A stretch of 64,000 nt of DNA, from the NCBI GenBank assembly GCA_037962975.1, contig CM075670.1, positions 147,750,501-147,814,500 of the forward strand. Reading direction: 5' to 3'. The notes under the pieces are model-generated. The model saw only the letters and a program-made list of their open reading frames with translations. It was not told the origin of the DNA and did no database searches. The translations under genes were made by a program, and so were the position numbers. Below, one piece after another: positions 44,682 through 57,388 of this stretch. Origin of the DNA: Clitoria ternatea. Lineage: Eukaryota > Streptophyta > Magnoliopsida > Fabales > Fabaceae. The number at the start of each line of letters is the position of its first letter. Within the stretch, counting starts at the first letter, position 1.

Positions 44682-45979
44682 TGGTTTAGAGTTAGACTTA
44701 GAAGGGAGAATTGAATAAGTCTTACACTTTTTGTGCATGGGACTTAGAAAATTTTGAGCGTGAATCTACCAGACTTTTTGAAATAAACTTTTATAGGTTT
44801 AGGGATAGAGAGATTGAACATTAAATTTATACTGGTCACCTCCAACTCAAGCTACATCCAGTCCCTTTAAACTTAAAAGGTTTTCCATTGTTGTAAAAAT
44901 ATCTTTTACAATCACTACACCAGACTGTGCCACAAGTATTGTTACTCCAACCACTTCTGGCTTAAACTTAAGTATTATTTCAACAAGTCACTCTTGGCTC
45001 AATTCCAAATATTCTTTTAAAAGCCTCTTCAGGCCAATAACTATTTCCCAATAGAAACTAAGGCTAACAATACACTAGACTTTTACACAAATAAGGATTT
45101 GGAAGATAGGTTGTGTTTATGTTTCTGATGACTTTATGTGTACAAAAGATACAAGATAAGAGCTGATACACTAAGTGTGAAAGATAAAGGCTAAGGTCTG
45201 CAAGAAGCAGAACAATAAAGAAAATCTTTGCTTTAGAACAAAAAGCTAAGACTGAGAGCTTTGAAAGAATAACTTTCGTGAATTTGACACTCAGTTGTTA
45301 CAGGTGTTCCATTCTTCAAGATTTGAAATCCCTTCATATATATAGTCTTTTAAGATAGCTATTGTGAAACTATTGGAAGGATTTAACCATTGTGAGCATC
45401 AGACCTTGAAGATGAAGAGAGGACAAAAGGTCTAGTATGAAGGAACATCAAAGCTTTGCATAGAAATGGTGTTCCTTAAAAGCTTCAAAGAAAAAGACCT
45501 TTTGTTGACTTTCTTCTTTCAATTAAGACGTGAAGAACAGATAAGGTTGACCTTTAGAAAGCTTACTAACACGAGCTAATCTTCATTAGCTTTTCTAAAA
45601 TGCACAGAGTAGCTACATTGGTTTCTTCCTTTGCGAGTTTTGGTTCTTACATTGGATTATCTTCTTCTCTTTTGATTATAAAAGAAATTTCTGTTGATAA
45701 AAGCTTGATTCAGAGCATCTTCAAAAATACACTTTGATCTTTGATTGATACGAGCTTGGAATAACGTTCTTGTTGCTTCAAAAGTCTGGGGTTTGATTAA
45801 TAAAACAAGTTACATGCTAAGTACTTAGTAGTCCAAAAGTGTGGATGAGCGCACTTGAATCAAACTTTTCTCGAGCATAGTTCTAGGATCAAACTTTTCT
45901 TGGAACGAGCTTATACTTAAGTTTTTTTTTTCATCCCAGGCAGACTTGCCCTGAAATTACTTGCTTGGCTCAAGGCATA
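44682..45979 (-). repeat. Putative 3' LTR of element H (second Sirevirus family)
   Basis: Its layout follows the A/B LTR: AGAAGGGAGAATTGAATAAG near the left end (compare GAGGGGGGGTGAATTGAG), then a segment with TTTTCCATTGTTGTAAAAATA and several CAACC/CAAGT words, then a minus-strand TATA (CTATATATATG, about 45340-45350). A PPT-like tract follows at 45993-46006. It lacks TAATCGATTA copies. The boundaries are approximate. Confidence 0.5.
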
Positions 45980-45992
45980 CTTTTTAATTGAT

Positions 45993-46006
45993 GGACTCCC
46001 CCTTTC
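45993..46006 (-). other. Polypurine tract of element H
   Basis: The minus strand reads GAAAGGGGGAGTCC, like the B tracts. Another GGGGGAA tract is at 57838-57829, beyond the G insertion. The distance to the LTR end is uncertain. Confidence 0.5.
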
Positions 46007-46011
46007 ATTTA

Positions 46012-46187
46012 TAACCTGTGTATTTTATGTTTGTATCCTAAAACACTTAATTAAACAAGTTAGATAACACATGTACAGATTTTATTTAATATAAATACCT
46101 TGATGTATGTTATTAACAAATCTTGGGGTCTGGTAAATGATAATCAATAGTTTGAAATTCTTTACAAACCAAACTTGGTTCCAATAA
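46012..46187 (-). repeat. 176-bp direct repeat, left copy, downstream of H ORF3
   Basis: It aligns without gaps to 60872-61047 (for example TTTTATGTTTGTATCCT, GTTAGATAACACATG, TTGGTAAATGATAATC). The two copies flank the decayed ORF3 of element H once the G block is removed. The rest of 45980-46260 has no gene. Confidence 0.85.
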
Positions 46188-46260
46188 TCTTCCCTTATTT
46201 GTTGATAGCAAACATCAAGTCTTTTATATTAAATAAAGTCTATGATAATATCAGAGAAAG

Positions 46261-46759
46261 TGTGACATCCCGGCGCTGTTGAGGGCGGGGAGTGATCGCC
46301 GGTGCATGGGCACAGACAAGGAGCGGCTCCTGGCCGGCTTCCAACGGGGAATGTGACATCCTGGGCACTATTGAGGGCGGGGAGTGATCGCCGGTGCATA
46401 GGCACGGACAATGAGCGGCTCCTGACAGGCTTCCAGTGGGAGGGACACATGAACGAACCGAATACATACCAGAATGAGAAAGATCCAAATACTGTATAGG
46501 TATGGGACTATACAGTCGAGGATAGCTTAAAGAAATGAATTCGTACTACCTATACCAACAAATGCATTAGCCTTTTCGGTGGCCTATCACTTAAGAACTC
46601 CAAAGTTAAGCGTGCTTAACTTGGAGTAATTCTGGGATGGGTGACCTCCTGGGAAGTTCTCAGGAAATGTGTGAGTGAGGACAAAAGCACATTGGAAAGG
46701 TCTCGTGTTGGTCTGTGGGGAGAGTCGTTCATTCTTGAAAAGCGGCCAGGGGCGTTACA
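46261..46759 (+). mobile_element. Cassandra-like LTR with 5S rRNA-derived segment
   Basis: It starts TGTGACATCCCGG and ends GGGGCGTTACA. It contains a 5S rRNA-like segment (about 46548-46668), the hallmark of Cassandra TRIM elements. The first 90 bp (46261-46350) are repeated in tandem at 46351-46440 with changes. GAAAG precedes it (46256-46260). No second Cassandra LTR or internal region is visible; element G begins five bases after its end. Confidence 0.75.
46548..46668 (+). other. 5S rRNA-like sequence inside the Cassandra-like LTR
   Basis: AGAACTCCAAAGTTAAGCGTGC (in part) and GGATGGGTGACCTCCTGGGA match plant 5S rRNA boxes A and C. The 5' third and the loop region are diverged, so this is not a functional 5S gene. 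Its internal pol III promoter elements look preserved. Confidence 0.85.
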
Positions 46760-46764
46760 GTATA

Positions 46765-49482
46765 TGAGACACCCTAATTTAATAAATAAATAATTAATAA
46801 AACTGAGGAAATTTTTTTTTCCAAATAAACCAAGGAGAGCCGACAAGAAAGGAATAAGAGGAAGGAAAGCAAGAGGAATAAAACCGACTCAAGGAGGCTG
46901 CCAGCGAAAGAAGAAAACGCTCAGGCGGATCATACAACAACGCACATTCGCTGCAGCGAATCCTTCATTTGCTGAGCGAGAAGCTGTACTCGGCTAATCA
47001 GGCACTCAGGATCCAGATATATCATATGACTCATTCACTCGGAAAATGATAGCTAGTCCACTCGGCATATGACATCTTGTTCGCTCAGGGAAAAAAAATC
47101 ATTAAGGCAATCCCCACTCGGACTTAGTCTAATCTTAACCACCCGGAATACAGATTCTCACTCACTCGGATTTTACATCATTCACTCAGATTATAAATAT
47201 CATACACTTAGGATCCATTCCACTCTAAACCACTACACTAACTCCTCCCTCAGGAGGGATCACTCAAGGTTTCCACTCGAAAATACAAGCTCTTCCTCAC
47301 TCGGGGTTTACTTATTTCTTCCACTCAGAATTACTCAAACGTATTCACTCGGAAGGGCCACTCTCAATTCACTCGGATTGGCCCTTAAACATACCAGCTC
47401 CATTTAGAAAACATAACACACTCCTGATTTCACTCAACCGGAATACACATATACGGCAACTCGGAAATGGTTCCCATAGCCACTCACTCAGAATATAAGA
47501 AGACTTCTCACTCGGAATAACTTGCACGTCCTTTTTACCACTCGGGGTATTTCACTCATTTTTCACTCGGTAACCATGACTTTCCCACTTTGGTTATCCT
47601 GTTAAGTCAAGACTTACTCAGATTCCCTTGCTACTAATAATCTGTTACAACGGGGTCCACTTAAAGCCTTAGGTGTCACTTCTCTGTCGGGAAACCTTCA
47701 CTCGGTGGATTCTCACTCGGTAATTGCTAATTATTCTACACTCAGAAAATCCTAACAGTTATCACTCGGAAAGTACCTAGATCAAATCCTTACTCGGTGA
47801 CCCGTGCTCTCATTCACTCGGTAATACCTAAACTCTTCGGCACTCAGAATAAATCATTGTCTCGCTTCCCCCATCAACTCTTAATCCCATTTCTACCCAT
47901 GGCCATACCAACCTCACACACTCGGTAAGTACATATACATATATTACTCGGATCATTCACGCAAGATAGAACAACACACAGTATGATAGATATAAAGGGT
48001 TATAAATAATTACAGGCACAAGGTCATGACTTCTACCCAAGAGGGTTCAAGTTCTAGTATAAAGAGGCTACGACTGAAATACGAGCCGGCCAAGGCTTAA
48101 CAAGGCATATACACAGCATATACATGAATACATAGTTTCCATAGTGCACCAGCACTTCGCTCGGCATTCAGCTCCTCCTTCATCCTTCATTCCGAGAGAC
48201 ATTCACTGAAAAGTATAGCCATAGTAGGGGTAAGCTTTTACATATAAAATGACAGTCAATGACTCAGTATCAGTATCAGTACGCACACCCATGATCCCTC
48301 GGTCGCATTCAGATTAAACTAAGGCCATGCAGATTAGAATAATATCAATAACATACACTCACATACATATTACGTGAAGTTCACTCTCATTCACACAATC
48401 ACATGCATCGACTCACTCGGAATTCACTCGTATTGCCCCAAGTCATACCACGCGTACTATCCTAATCAAAATCATATCTACATGCATGCCTGCGGATCCG
48501 ACTTAGGCAGTGACTTTCAGTTACAGGTTCCCTTTACTGGCCTCTCGTCCATTAGCTTTTTCCGTGTGGTACTGGTCTCCCATTGATGTCTCGGGACTTA
48601 TCTCTAGCTCCCACGGCTACCACGAGCCCTCACAGGATCTAGCCAAGGCTTGTAGCTGGAAATCATCCTTTCAGGGTTCCTGACCTTCCACGGGTCACCC
48701 CATTCCTATACATGCAGCTTATGCGTTTTGTCAGCAAGCATCATTACTCATCCGATACATTCTTTGTAACCATCAAAGTAGGAACCAATTCAACATAATT
48801 CCTACATTTACTCGTCAATCATACCAGCATGCACAGCAATCAAACAGTTCAGGGTAATAACATTGAATGAACCAACTAACAGCCACACGTTTATATCCTC
48901 ACGGCATTAACAGTAGTAGAATCATGCATCACACTCGTCTATGTGTAAAAGGCTATCAGACCACATTACCACCACCTTGAATACATGCACAATATTGTAT
49001 AACTATTAACAAGATGCTACTAACATACACATGGAATCCAAAGATCAACAATCATGCATCGCACACAGTCGTCATAGACACATGCACACACTTAAAGCAA
49101 TACATTCATCCGGTACCGTTCGTGAACCATGCATTTGACATGCAAGCGCCCCCTACCTACAGAAGGGACTCGGGAAGTTCCTCTATTTCCCGACGTTTGA
49201 TACGCTGCTCTGTTTGCCTGGTTCAGTCCCCCTTCGACGCGGTCGTATTTTGCAATCGGCTCAGGAACAGAAAGCTACTCCCTTCTGCTTTGGTGGTCGT
49301 CCTTCACCAACAGGAGGAACTCTGAATCTTCTGCAGCACCGTCTTCGTGGATTTCCAGAAACGGAGAACAGAGGACAGGGAACAAGGAAGGAGAAGGAGA
49401 ACGACGAAGAAGAGAAGAAGGAACTAAGAGGAAGAGGTAGCAGAAGAGGAATTCTGAAAGGAATGCATATCAACCGTGGTAA

Positions 49483-49522
<40 letters not shown>

Positions 49523-49748
49523 GTACGAAGAGAAGAGAAGAGAAGTGGGGTGGGAAAGCGTGAATTGGCAGTCCACTCATGCCACACCCACCACTCACAA
49601 GCGGCCAGCTATCATAATTACTCAGCCATCATTTCCCAAGTTGAACTAATTAAATTAATTATAGTTGACAAGTAACCTTCCACTTTTATAATTATTATTC
49701 TAATGGCTCAATTTTACTCAGTAATTCATTTTAAATCGGGATGTTACA
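46765..49748 (-). repeat. 3' LTR of element G
   Basis: It runs from TGAGACACCC to CGGGATGTTACA on the plus strand. A dense field of CACTCGG and near variants fills about 47030-47960. A TA repeat lies at 49484-49520. A pyrimidine-rich leader on the minus strand (about 49480-49330) is followed by TAGGTAGGG (about 49155-49165). The short frames inside are not genes. Confidence 0.92.
47030..47960. repeat. CACTCGG motif field in the G LTR
   Basis: Several dozen copies or one-base variants of CACTCGG occur on the plus strand at irregular intervals. The 5' LTR has the same field at about 54640-55620; several copies there differ by G-to-A or C-to-T changes. Confidence 0.85.
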
Positions 49749-49764
49749 GTTCTCCCCCTCTCAA
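49749..49764 (-). other. Polypurine tract of element G
   Basis: The minus strand reads TTGAGAGGGGGAGAAC immediately before the LTR start at 49748. Confidence 0.85.
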
Positions 49765-49771
49765 AAGAATT

Positions 49772-52700
49772 TCATCCTCGAAATTCAATTGGTAACTCAC
49801 CTTGATCAAACAACTCGGGGTATTGCTGTCTCATGGCATCCTCGCGTTCCCAGGTATAAGAGGTATACCCGTCCTGCTGCCACTCTACCTCAACCAGTTG
49901 CACATCTTTACTCCTTAAACGCTTTACCGATCGGTCCACTATTCTAGTCGGTATAGTCACAGTGGTTAGGTCCTCTTTAATCTCCACTTCATCACCCGGC
50001 ATCGTGTGAGTGGAATCGTGTAAGTACTTCCTTAATTGAGACACATGAAACACGTTATACAACCGGGATAAGTGAGTTGGTAATGCTATTCGGTACGCCA
50101 CGGGGCTGATCCGCTCTAATATCTCATAAGGCCCAATGTATCGGGGGCTTAGCTTTCCACCTTTCAAGGCTCGCCCGACTCCCTTGCTTGGTGAAGTCTT
50201 TAGAAACACTCTGTCTCCGACTGAGAACTCCAGTGGTTGGGTTCGTTTATCGTGGTAGCTCTTCTGCCTATCTTGAGACGCCTTCATCTTTTCTCTTATC
50301 ACTCAGATCTGTTCTGAAGTCTGCTTCACAATTTCTGGTCCCAATAGTAGACTCTCACCCGTTTCCGACCAGCAGAGTGGGGTTCGGCATCTTCGACCAT
50401 ATAGTGCTTCGTAGGGTGCCATACCGATATTGTTGTGGTGGCTATTGTTGTATGTAAACTCGATCAGGGGAAGGTACTGCTCCCAATCTCCACCGTGCTC
50501 CAGCACACACGCCCTTAGCAAGTCCTCCAAGCTTTGGATTGTTTGCTCAGATTGTCCATCCGATTGGGGGTGGTAGGCAGAACTTAGCCAAAGTTTCGTA
50601 CCCATTTCCTGGTGCAGGCTGGTCCAAAACCGGGACGTGAACCTTGGATCCCTATCCGATACGATAGAAGTCGGTATACCATGCAGTCGGACAATTTCAC
50701 GAATGTAAATCCGAGCTAACTTATGCAACGGGTACTTCATGTTCATAGGTAGGAAGTGTTCACTCTTCGTCAGTCGGTCAACAATGACCTAAATTGCATC
50801 ATGGCCCGCTCGGTTTTTTGGCAATCCCATGACAAAGTCCATGGAAATTGAGTCTTATTTCCACACGGGAATCTCCAGGGGTTGCAATGCACCATACGGC
50901 TTCTGGTGCTCGACTTTCGATTTTTGGCAGGTGATACACCGAGCCACATATTCTGCCACATTCCTCTTTAATCCGGGCCACCAGAATCGTGTCCTTAGAT
51001 CCTGGTACATCTTCGTGGTACCCGGGTGAATACTGAGTAGGCTCTTGTGGGCTTCATCAAGCACCATTCTCCTTAATTCTCCTCCACCCGGTACATATAT
51101 TCTATTTTTCACTCGGAAGATTCCATCCGATCCCTCAGTCAAAGACAAATCCTTACCTTTGGCCTGAGTCTCCTTCATCTCAGCCAAGTAGGAATCTGAC
51201 TACTGCTGCTCATACACGGATTTCAAGAATTCATTGGCAATCCTCAACGTATCGATTGTCATTTTCCGAGAAGAGGGGATGTCAACATGCAAGTTCATGT
51301 CTCAGAACCGTTCCAACAACTCCACCTCCTTCACCATCATCACTGCCATATGGAGGGAATTTTGACTTAACACGTCGGCAACAATGTTTGCCTTACCCGG
51401 ATGGTACTTCAGTTCAAAGTCATAATCCGTTAAAAATTCCATCCATCTCCTCTGCCTCATGTTCAGCTCCTTCTGGTCGAATAAATATTTGAGGCTCTTG
51501 TGGTCGCTGTAAACTTCGAACTTAGAACCGTACAAGTAGTGCCTCCATATTTTCAATGCGAAGACCACACAGCTGCCAATTCCAAGTCGTGAGTCGGGTA
51601 ATGCTGTTCGTGAGGCCTCAATTGCTGAGAGGCATAAGCTATCACTCAGTCTTTCTACATCAGCACGCATCCCAAGCCGAGTCCTGATGCATCACAATAA
51701 ACCACGAAGCTCTCTTGTAAGTTAGGCAATGCCAATACTGGAGCGGTCATCAATTTGTCCTTTAGCTCTCAAAAACTGCTCTCGCACTCGGAACTCCACA
51801 CGAAGGGAACGTTTTTCCGGGTCAATTTAGTCAGTGGCAAAGCGAGCTTAGAAAAACCTTCAATACACCGCCTATAATAACCAGCCAGGCCCATAAAGCT
51901 CCTTATCTCCGAGACCGACTCGGGTCTCTCCCATGCCATTATAGCTGCCACCTTCGAAGGGTCTACTGAGACACCCTCCTTGGAAATCACATGTCCGAAA
52001 AAGTGGATCTTATCCATCCAGAAATCGCACTTTGAAAATTTTGCAAACAACTGTTTCTCCTTCAAGACTTGAAATACCGCTCGGAGGTGTTCTTCATGCT
52101 CATCAGAGGTCTTGGAGTAGACTAAGATATCATCAATAAAAACTACTACGAATCGGTCTAAGTACGGGTGGAATATGCTGTTCATGTAATTCATGAATAT
52201 GGCAGGTCCATTTGTCACACCGAACGGCATCACTACATACTCGTAGTGGCCATACCGAGTCCTAAAGGCAGTCTTGGGAATATCCGAGTCCTTCACCCGG
52301 ATTTGGTGATATCCCGACCGTAAATCAATCTTTGAGAAGACTGAAGCACCACGCAGTTGGTCAATCAGATCGTCGATCCTGGGCAACGGGTATCGGTTCT
52401 TAATCGTGAGTTTGTTCAGCTGTCGGTAGTCTATGCATAATCTCATGCTACCACCCTTCTTCTTAACAAGTAGTACAGGTGCGCCCCATGGTGACAAACT
52501 CGGCCTAATGAATTGTTTTTCGAGTAACTCATCCACCTACTTTTTCAGCTCAGTCAATTCTGTTGGGGACATTCTATAAGGTGCACTGGAGACTGGCTCG
52601 GCTCCAGGGATCAGGTCTATAGAGAATTCGACTTCTCTACTCGGAGGGACACCCGGCACATCCTCCGGAAACACCTCTAGGAACTCACAAACAGTCAGAA

Positions 52701-54219
52701 TGGCGTTCACTCGGGCTCTGCTCTCACCCTCAGTTAAACAAAGCATCATAAACAGCTGAGCTATACCTTGTACCGTGTAGTCCTCCTGGTTCTACCTCGG
52801 AAAGATTATCCTTCGGTTTCTGCAGTCCACCAACACCTTGTTGACTGAAAGCCAATCTATACCGAGTACCATGTCAAGGTCCTTCAGAGGTACGCACACC
52901 AGATCGAAGGTAAAACTCCAATCGCTCAGTATAAATGTTACGTCTTTACACATCGATGATGTCAACACCTTAGGGCCAGTCGGGTTGGCCACTTCCAAAG
53001 TTCGGTCCATATCCACAGTCGGTAATCTCAACCATCTTACATAATCATCAGCTATGAAGGAGTGGGTGGCTCCAGAATCAAAAATTACACTAAGTGTATA
53101 TTTACCGAGTAGGCACTTACTCTGCACTAAGTCGTTCGCTTGTGCTGCTTCCTCAGCACTGATGGCGTAGACTCTTCCAGCAGTTGGTTGGTCGGTGTTT
53201 CTCCTCTGGTTGTTTGGGGCAAACACCATATTTCCTCTGGCTCTGTTGCCTCCGCCCCCTGAGCTTTGACCATCTTTTCCACAGCTCCTCTCTTGGAAGC
53301 CTCCCTAGCGTACATTGGCACTTGCTTGACGGAGTTAGGGGCAGTTAGGGCGAATGTGCCCCTTCTCCTTGCAATGAAAACACTTGACATCTTCACTATC
53401 GCAATTCTGAGCAAAGTGGTCGTCACCACACTTAAAACACTTGCCATATTTTGGACGTCCACTCATCTGTCTCCCTTGGTTACTGCGATCTTTATATCTA
53501 GTAAAGGGTCCATTTCTTCCAATGTTACCTGGCCTCTTAAAGCGTGACTGTTGAGGCCTTAAGGAGGGACCTGCCCTACTGTTTTGGCCTGAGTAGGCCT
53601 TGTCATCTTCTTCAAAAATCCTGCATTTATTCACCAGCACCGGAAAGCTCCTAATTTCCTGATATCTGCAAGCTCTTTTGATGTCCGATCTCAGTCCATT
53701 CTCGAATTTGAGGCATTTGGAACTCTCAGTCCCGGGTTGTTGGAAAGGTGGATAAAACAGACACAACTCTTCAAATTTGGCCACATATTCTTCTACAGAC
53801 ATGGAACCCTGTTTCAGCTCCATAAACTCCAATTCCTTCCGACTCCTTACTGTGTCGGGGAAGTACTTCTCTTAGAAGCATGTCTTGAAATTTTCCCAGG
53901 TCAGCTGGGTATCATCGTCAGTCAGTGGGTTTCTGGCTATCTTCCACCAGTTCTCTGCTTCGTCCCTCAGCATGTACACCACGCACTCCACCTTCTGGGC
54001 CTCGGTGCAGTGGAGGCCCCCAAAAATCCTCTCTAACTCTTGAGTCCATTTGTAAGCTGCCTCAGGGTTACGTCCTCCTTGAAATTCACTCGGCTTCCTC
54101 TTCAGGAAGCGGTCCAACACTTGACCATCTTCAGCTCGAGGCTGGCCTTGCCTTTCAAATACGTCAGCAAAACGTTGGAATGCCGCTGCTATGGCTTCCA
54201 TGCTTTGGCGATTCGTCAT
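49772..54219 (-). pseudogene. Gag-pol of element G, multiple nonsense codons and a frameshift
   Basis: Gag starts at 54219 (MTNRQSMEAIAAAF). The capsid has ENWWKIAR. Knuckles CFKCGDDHFAQNC (short) and CFHCKEKGHIRPNC are near 53400. The protease has DSGATHSFI (about 53075). RT has DLRSGYHQIR and FIDDIL (about 52130). RNase H has SDHKSLKYLFD (about 51500), after a frame change between 51769 and 51670. The integrase zinc region (HPGTTKMYQDL ... CITCQK) is near 51000 and the core (SDRDPRF, HPQSDGQSEQ) near 50650. A chromodomain-like tail closes the ORF. Stops lie at about 53870, 53332, 52790, 52537, 50855, 50770 and 50303. Most replace glutamine, arginine or tryptophan codons seen in relative D or expected of the family. 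Confidence 0.93.
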
Positions 54220-54502
54220 TACTTATCCTGAAATTAACACCCCTTCAAGGATAAGTTTACAAGGTTACATTCTTTCGATCGGATCTCATCCCATATTCAC
54301 TGACTATAGCACATTATATCATCTATATATATACGTCATGCAATCAACCGGACCAGGAAAGGAGTTACTTCCTATCCTCAAATCAATATCTCAACATGAA
54401 TCATGTTCAATCAGAATATCACAATAATGATGACCACTCAGTCATAATACACACAACCGCTTACACTCGGTAACCACACCTTGACCTTGGACCTTTCGGT
54501 CT

Positions 54503-54514
54503 GCTCTGATACCA
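54503..54514 (-). other. Primer-binding site of element G
   Basis: The minus strand reads TGGTATCAGAGC, three bases from the LTR end at 54518. Confidence 0.95.
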
Positions 54515-54517
54515 AAA

Positions 54518-57388
54518 TGAGACACCCTAATTTAATAAATAAATAATTAACAAAACAGAGGAAATTTTTTTTTCCAAATAAACCAAAGAGAGCCGACAAG
54601 AAAGGAATAAGGGGTCCTTCATTCGTTGAGCGAGAAGCTGCACTCGGCTAATCAGGCACTCGGGATCCAGAGATATCATACGACTCATTCACTCGAAAAA
54701 TGATAGCTAGTCCAGTCAGCATATGACATCTTGTTCGCTCAGGGAAAAAAAATCATTAAGGCAATCCCCACTCGGACTTAGTCTAATCTTAACCACCCGG
54801 AATACAGATTCTGACTCACTCGGATTTTACATCATTCACTCGGATTATAAATATCATACACTTAGGATCCATTCCACTCTAAACCACTACACTAACTCCT
54901 CCCTCAAGAGGGATCACTCAAGGTTTCCACTCGAAAATACAAGCTCTTCCTCACTCGGGGTTTACTTATATCTTCCACTCGGAATTACTCAAGCGTATTC
55001 ACTCGGAAAGGCCACTCTCAATTCACTCGGATTGGCCCTTAAACATACCAGCTCCATTTAGAAAACATAATACACTCCTGATTTCACTCAACCGGAATAC
55101 ACATATACGGCAACTCAGAAATGGTTCCCATAGCCACTCACTCGAAATCTAAGAAGACTTCTCACTCGGAATAACTTGCACGTCCTTTTTACCACTCGGG
55201 GTATTTCACTTATTTTTCACTCGGTAACCATGATTTTCCCACTTTGGTTATCCTGCTAAGTCAAGACTCACTCAGATTCCCTTGCTACTAATAATCTGTT
55301 ACAACGGGGTCCACTTAAAGCCTTAGGTGTCACTTTTCTGTCGGGAAACCTTCACTTGGCGGATTCTCACTCGGTAATTGCTAATTATTCTACACTCGGA
55401 AAATCCTAACAGTTATTACTCAGAAAGTACCTAGATCGAATCCTTACTCGGTGACCCGTGCTCTCATTCACTCGGTAATACCTAAACTCTTCGGTACTCA
55501 GAATAAATCATTGTCTCGCTTCCCCCATCAACTCTTAATCCCATTTCTACCCATGGCCATACCAACCTCACACACTCGGTAAGTACATATACATATATTA
55601 CTCGGATCATTCACGCAAGATAGAACAACACACAGTATGATAGATATAAAGGGTTATAAATAATTACAGGCACAAGGTCACGACTTCTACCCAAGAGGGT
55701 TCAAGTTCTAGTATAAAGAGGCTACGACTGAAATACGAGCCGGTCAAGGCTTAACAAGGCATATACACAGCATATACATGAACACATAGTTTCCACAGTG
55801 CACCAGCAATTCACTCGGCATTCAGCTCCTCCTTCATCCTTTATTCTGAGAGACATTCACTGAAAAGTATAGCCACAGTAGGGGTGAGCTTTTACATATA
55901 AAATGACAGTCAATGACTCAGTATCAGTATCAGTACGCACACCCATGATCCCTCGGTCGCATTCAGATTAAACTAAGGCCATGCAGATTAGAATAATATC
56001 AATAACATACACTCACATACATATTACGTGAAGTTCACTCTCATTCACACAATCACATGCATCGACTCACTCGGAATTCACTCGTATTGCCCCAAGTCAT
56101 ACCACGCGTACTATCCTAATCAACATCATATCTACATGCATGTCTGCGGATCCGACTTAGGCAGTGACTTTCAGTTACAGGTTCCCTTTACTGGCCTCTC
56201 GTCCATTAGCTTTTTCCAAGTGGTACCGGTCTCCTATTGACGTCTCGAGACTTATCTCTAGCTCCCACGGCTACCACGAGCCCTCATAGGATCTAGCCAA
56301 GGCCTGTAGCTGGAAATCATCCTTTCAGGGTTCCTGACCTTCCACGGGTCACCCCATTCCTACACATGCAGCTTATGCGTTTTATCAGCAAGCTTCATCA
56401 CTCATCCGACACATTCTTCGTAACCATCAAAGTAGGAACCGATTCAACATAGTTCCTACATTTACTCATCAATCATACCAGCATGCACAACAATCAAACA
56501 GTTCAAGGTAATAACATCGAATGAACCAACTAACAGCCATACGTTCATATCCTCACGGCATTAACAGTAGTAGAATCATGCATCACACTCGTCTATGTGT
56601 AAAAGGCTATCAGACCACATTACCACCACCTTGAATACATGCACAATATTGTATAACTATTAACAAGATGCTACTAACATACACATGGAATCCAAAGATC
56701 AACAATCATGCATCGCACATAGTGGTCATAGACACATGCACACACTTAAAGCAATACATTCATCCGGTACCGTTCGTGAACCATGCATTTGACATGTAAG
56801 CGCCCCCTACCTACAGAAGGGACTCGGGAAGTTCCTCTGTTTCCCGACATTTGATACGCTGCTCTGTTTGCCTGGTTCAGTCCCCCTTCGACGCGGTCGT
56901 ATTCTACAATCGGCTCGGGATCAGAAAGCTACTTCCTTCTGCTTCGGTGGTCGTCCTTCACCAACAGGAGGAACTCTGAATCTTCTGCAGCACCGTCTTC
57001 GTGGATTTCCAGAAACGGAGAACAGAGGACAGGGAACAGGGAAGGAGAAGGAGAATGACGAAGAAGAGAAGAAGAAACTAAGAGGAAGAGGTAGCAGAAG
57101 AGGAATTCTGAAAGGAATGCATATCAACCGTGGCCAGGATATATATATATATATATATATACGTAAGAAGAGAAGAGAAGAGAAGTGGGGTGGGAAAGCG
57201 TGAATTGGCAGTCCACTCATGCCACACCCACCACTCACAAGCGGCCAGCTATCACAATTACTCAGCCATCATTTCCCAAGTTGAACTAATTAAATTAATT
57301 ATAGTTGACAAGTAACCTTCCACTTTTATAATTATTATTCTAATGGCTCAATTTCACTCAGTAATTCGTTTTAAATCGGGATGTTAAA
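54518..57388 (-). repeat. 5' LTR of element G
   Basis: It is colinear with 46765-49748 apart from a deletion of about 115 bp near 54610 and a shorter TA repeat (57139-57160). It contains the second CACTCGG field. GAAAG follows at 57389-57393. Confidence 0.92.

Larger units (their letters stand above)
46765..57388 (-). mobile_element. Element G: Tekay-type Ty3/gypsy chromovirus, decayed
   Basis: It has 3' LTR 46765-49748, PPT, a gag-pol region with many stops, PBS and 5' LTR 54518-57388. The C-terminal part of pol ends in a chromodomain-like WQQDG ... TWEREDAM. The flanks do not form a TSD with each other (GTATA left, GAAAG right); GAAAG recurs left of the Cassandra-like LTR instead. The 5' LTR lacks about 115 bp present in the 3' LTR near its plus-strand start and ends TTAAA rather than TTACA. 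Confidence 0.9.

Noticed and set aside
46548..46668. Functional 5S rRNA gene
   Set aside because: The 5' third and loop regions are diverged and the segment sits inside an LTR; it is single copy rather than in a tandem 5S array.
49214..49675. 153-aa frame with KEKENDEEEKKELRGRGSR
   Set aside because: It is the antisense of the pyrimidine-rich LTR leader of G followed by a TA repeat giving YIYIYI; the second LTR breaks it differently.
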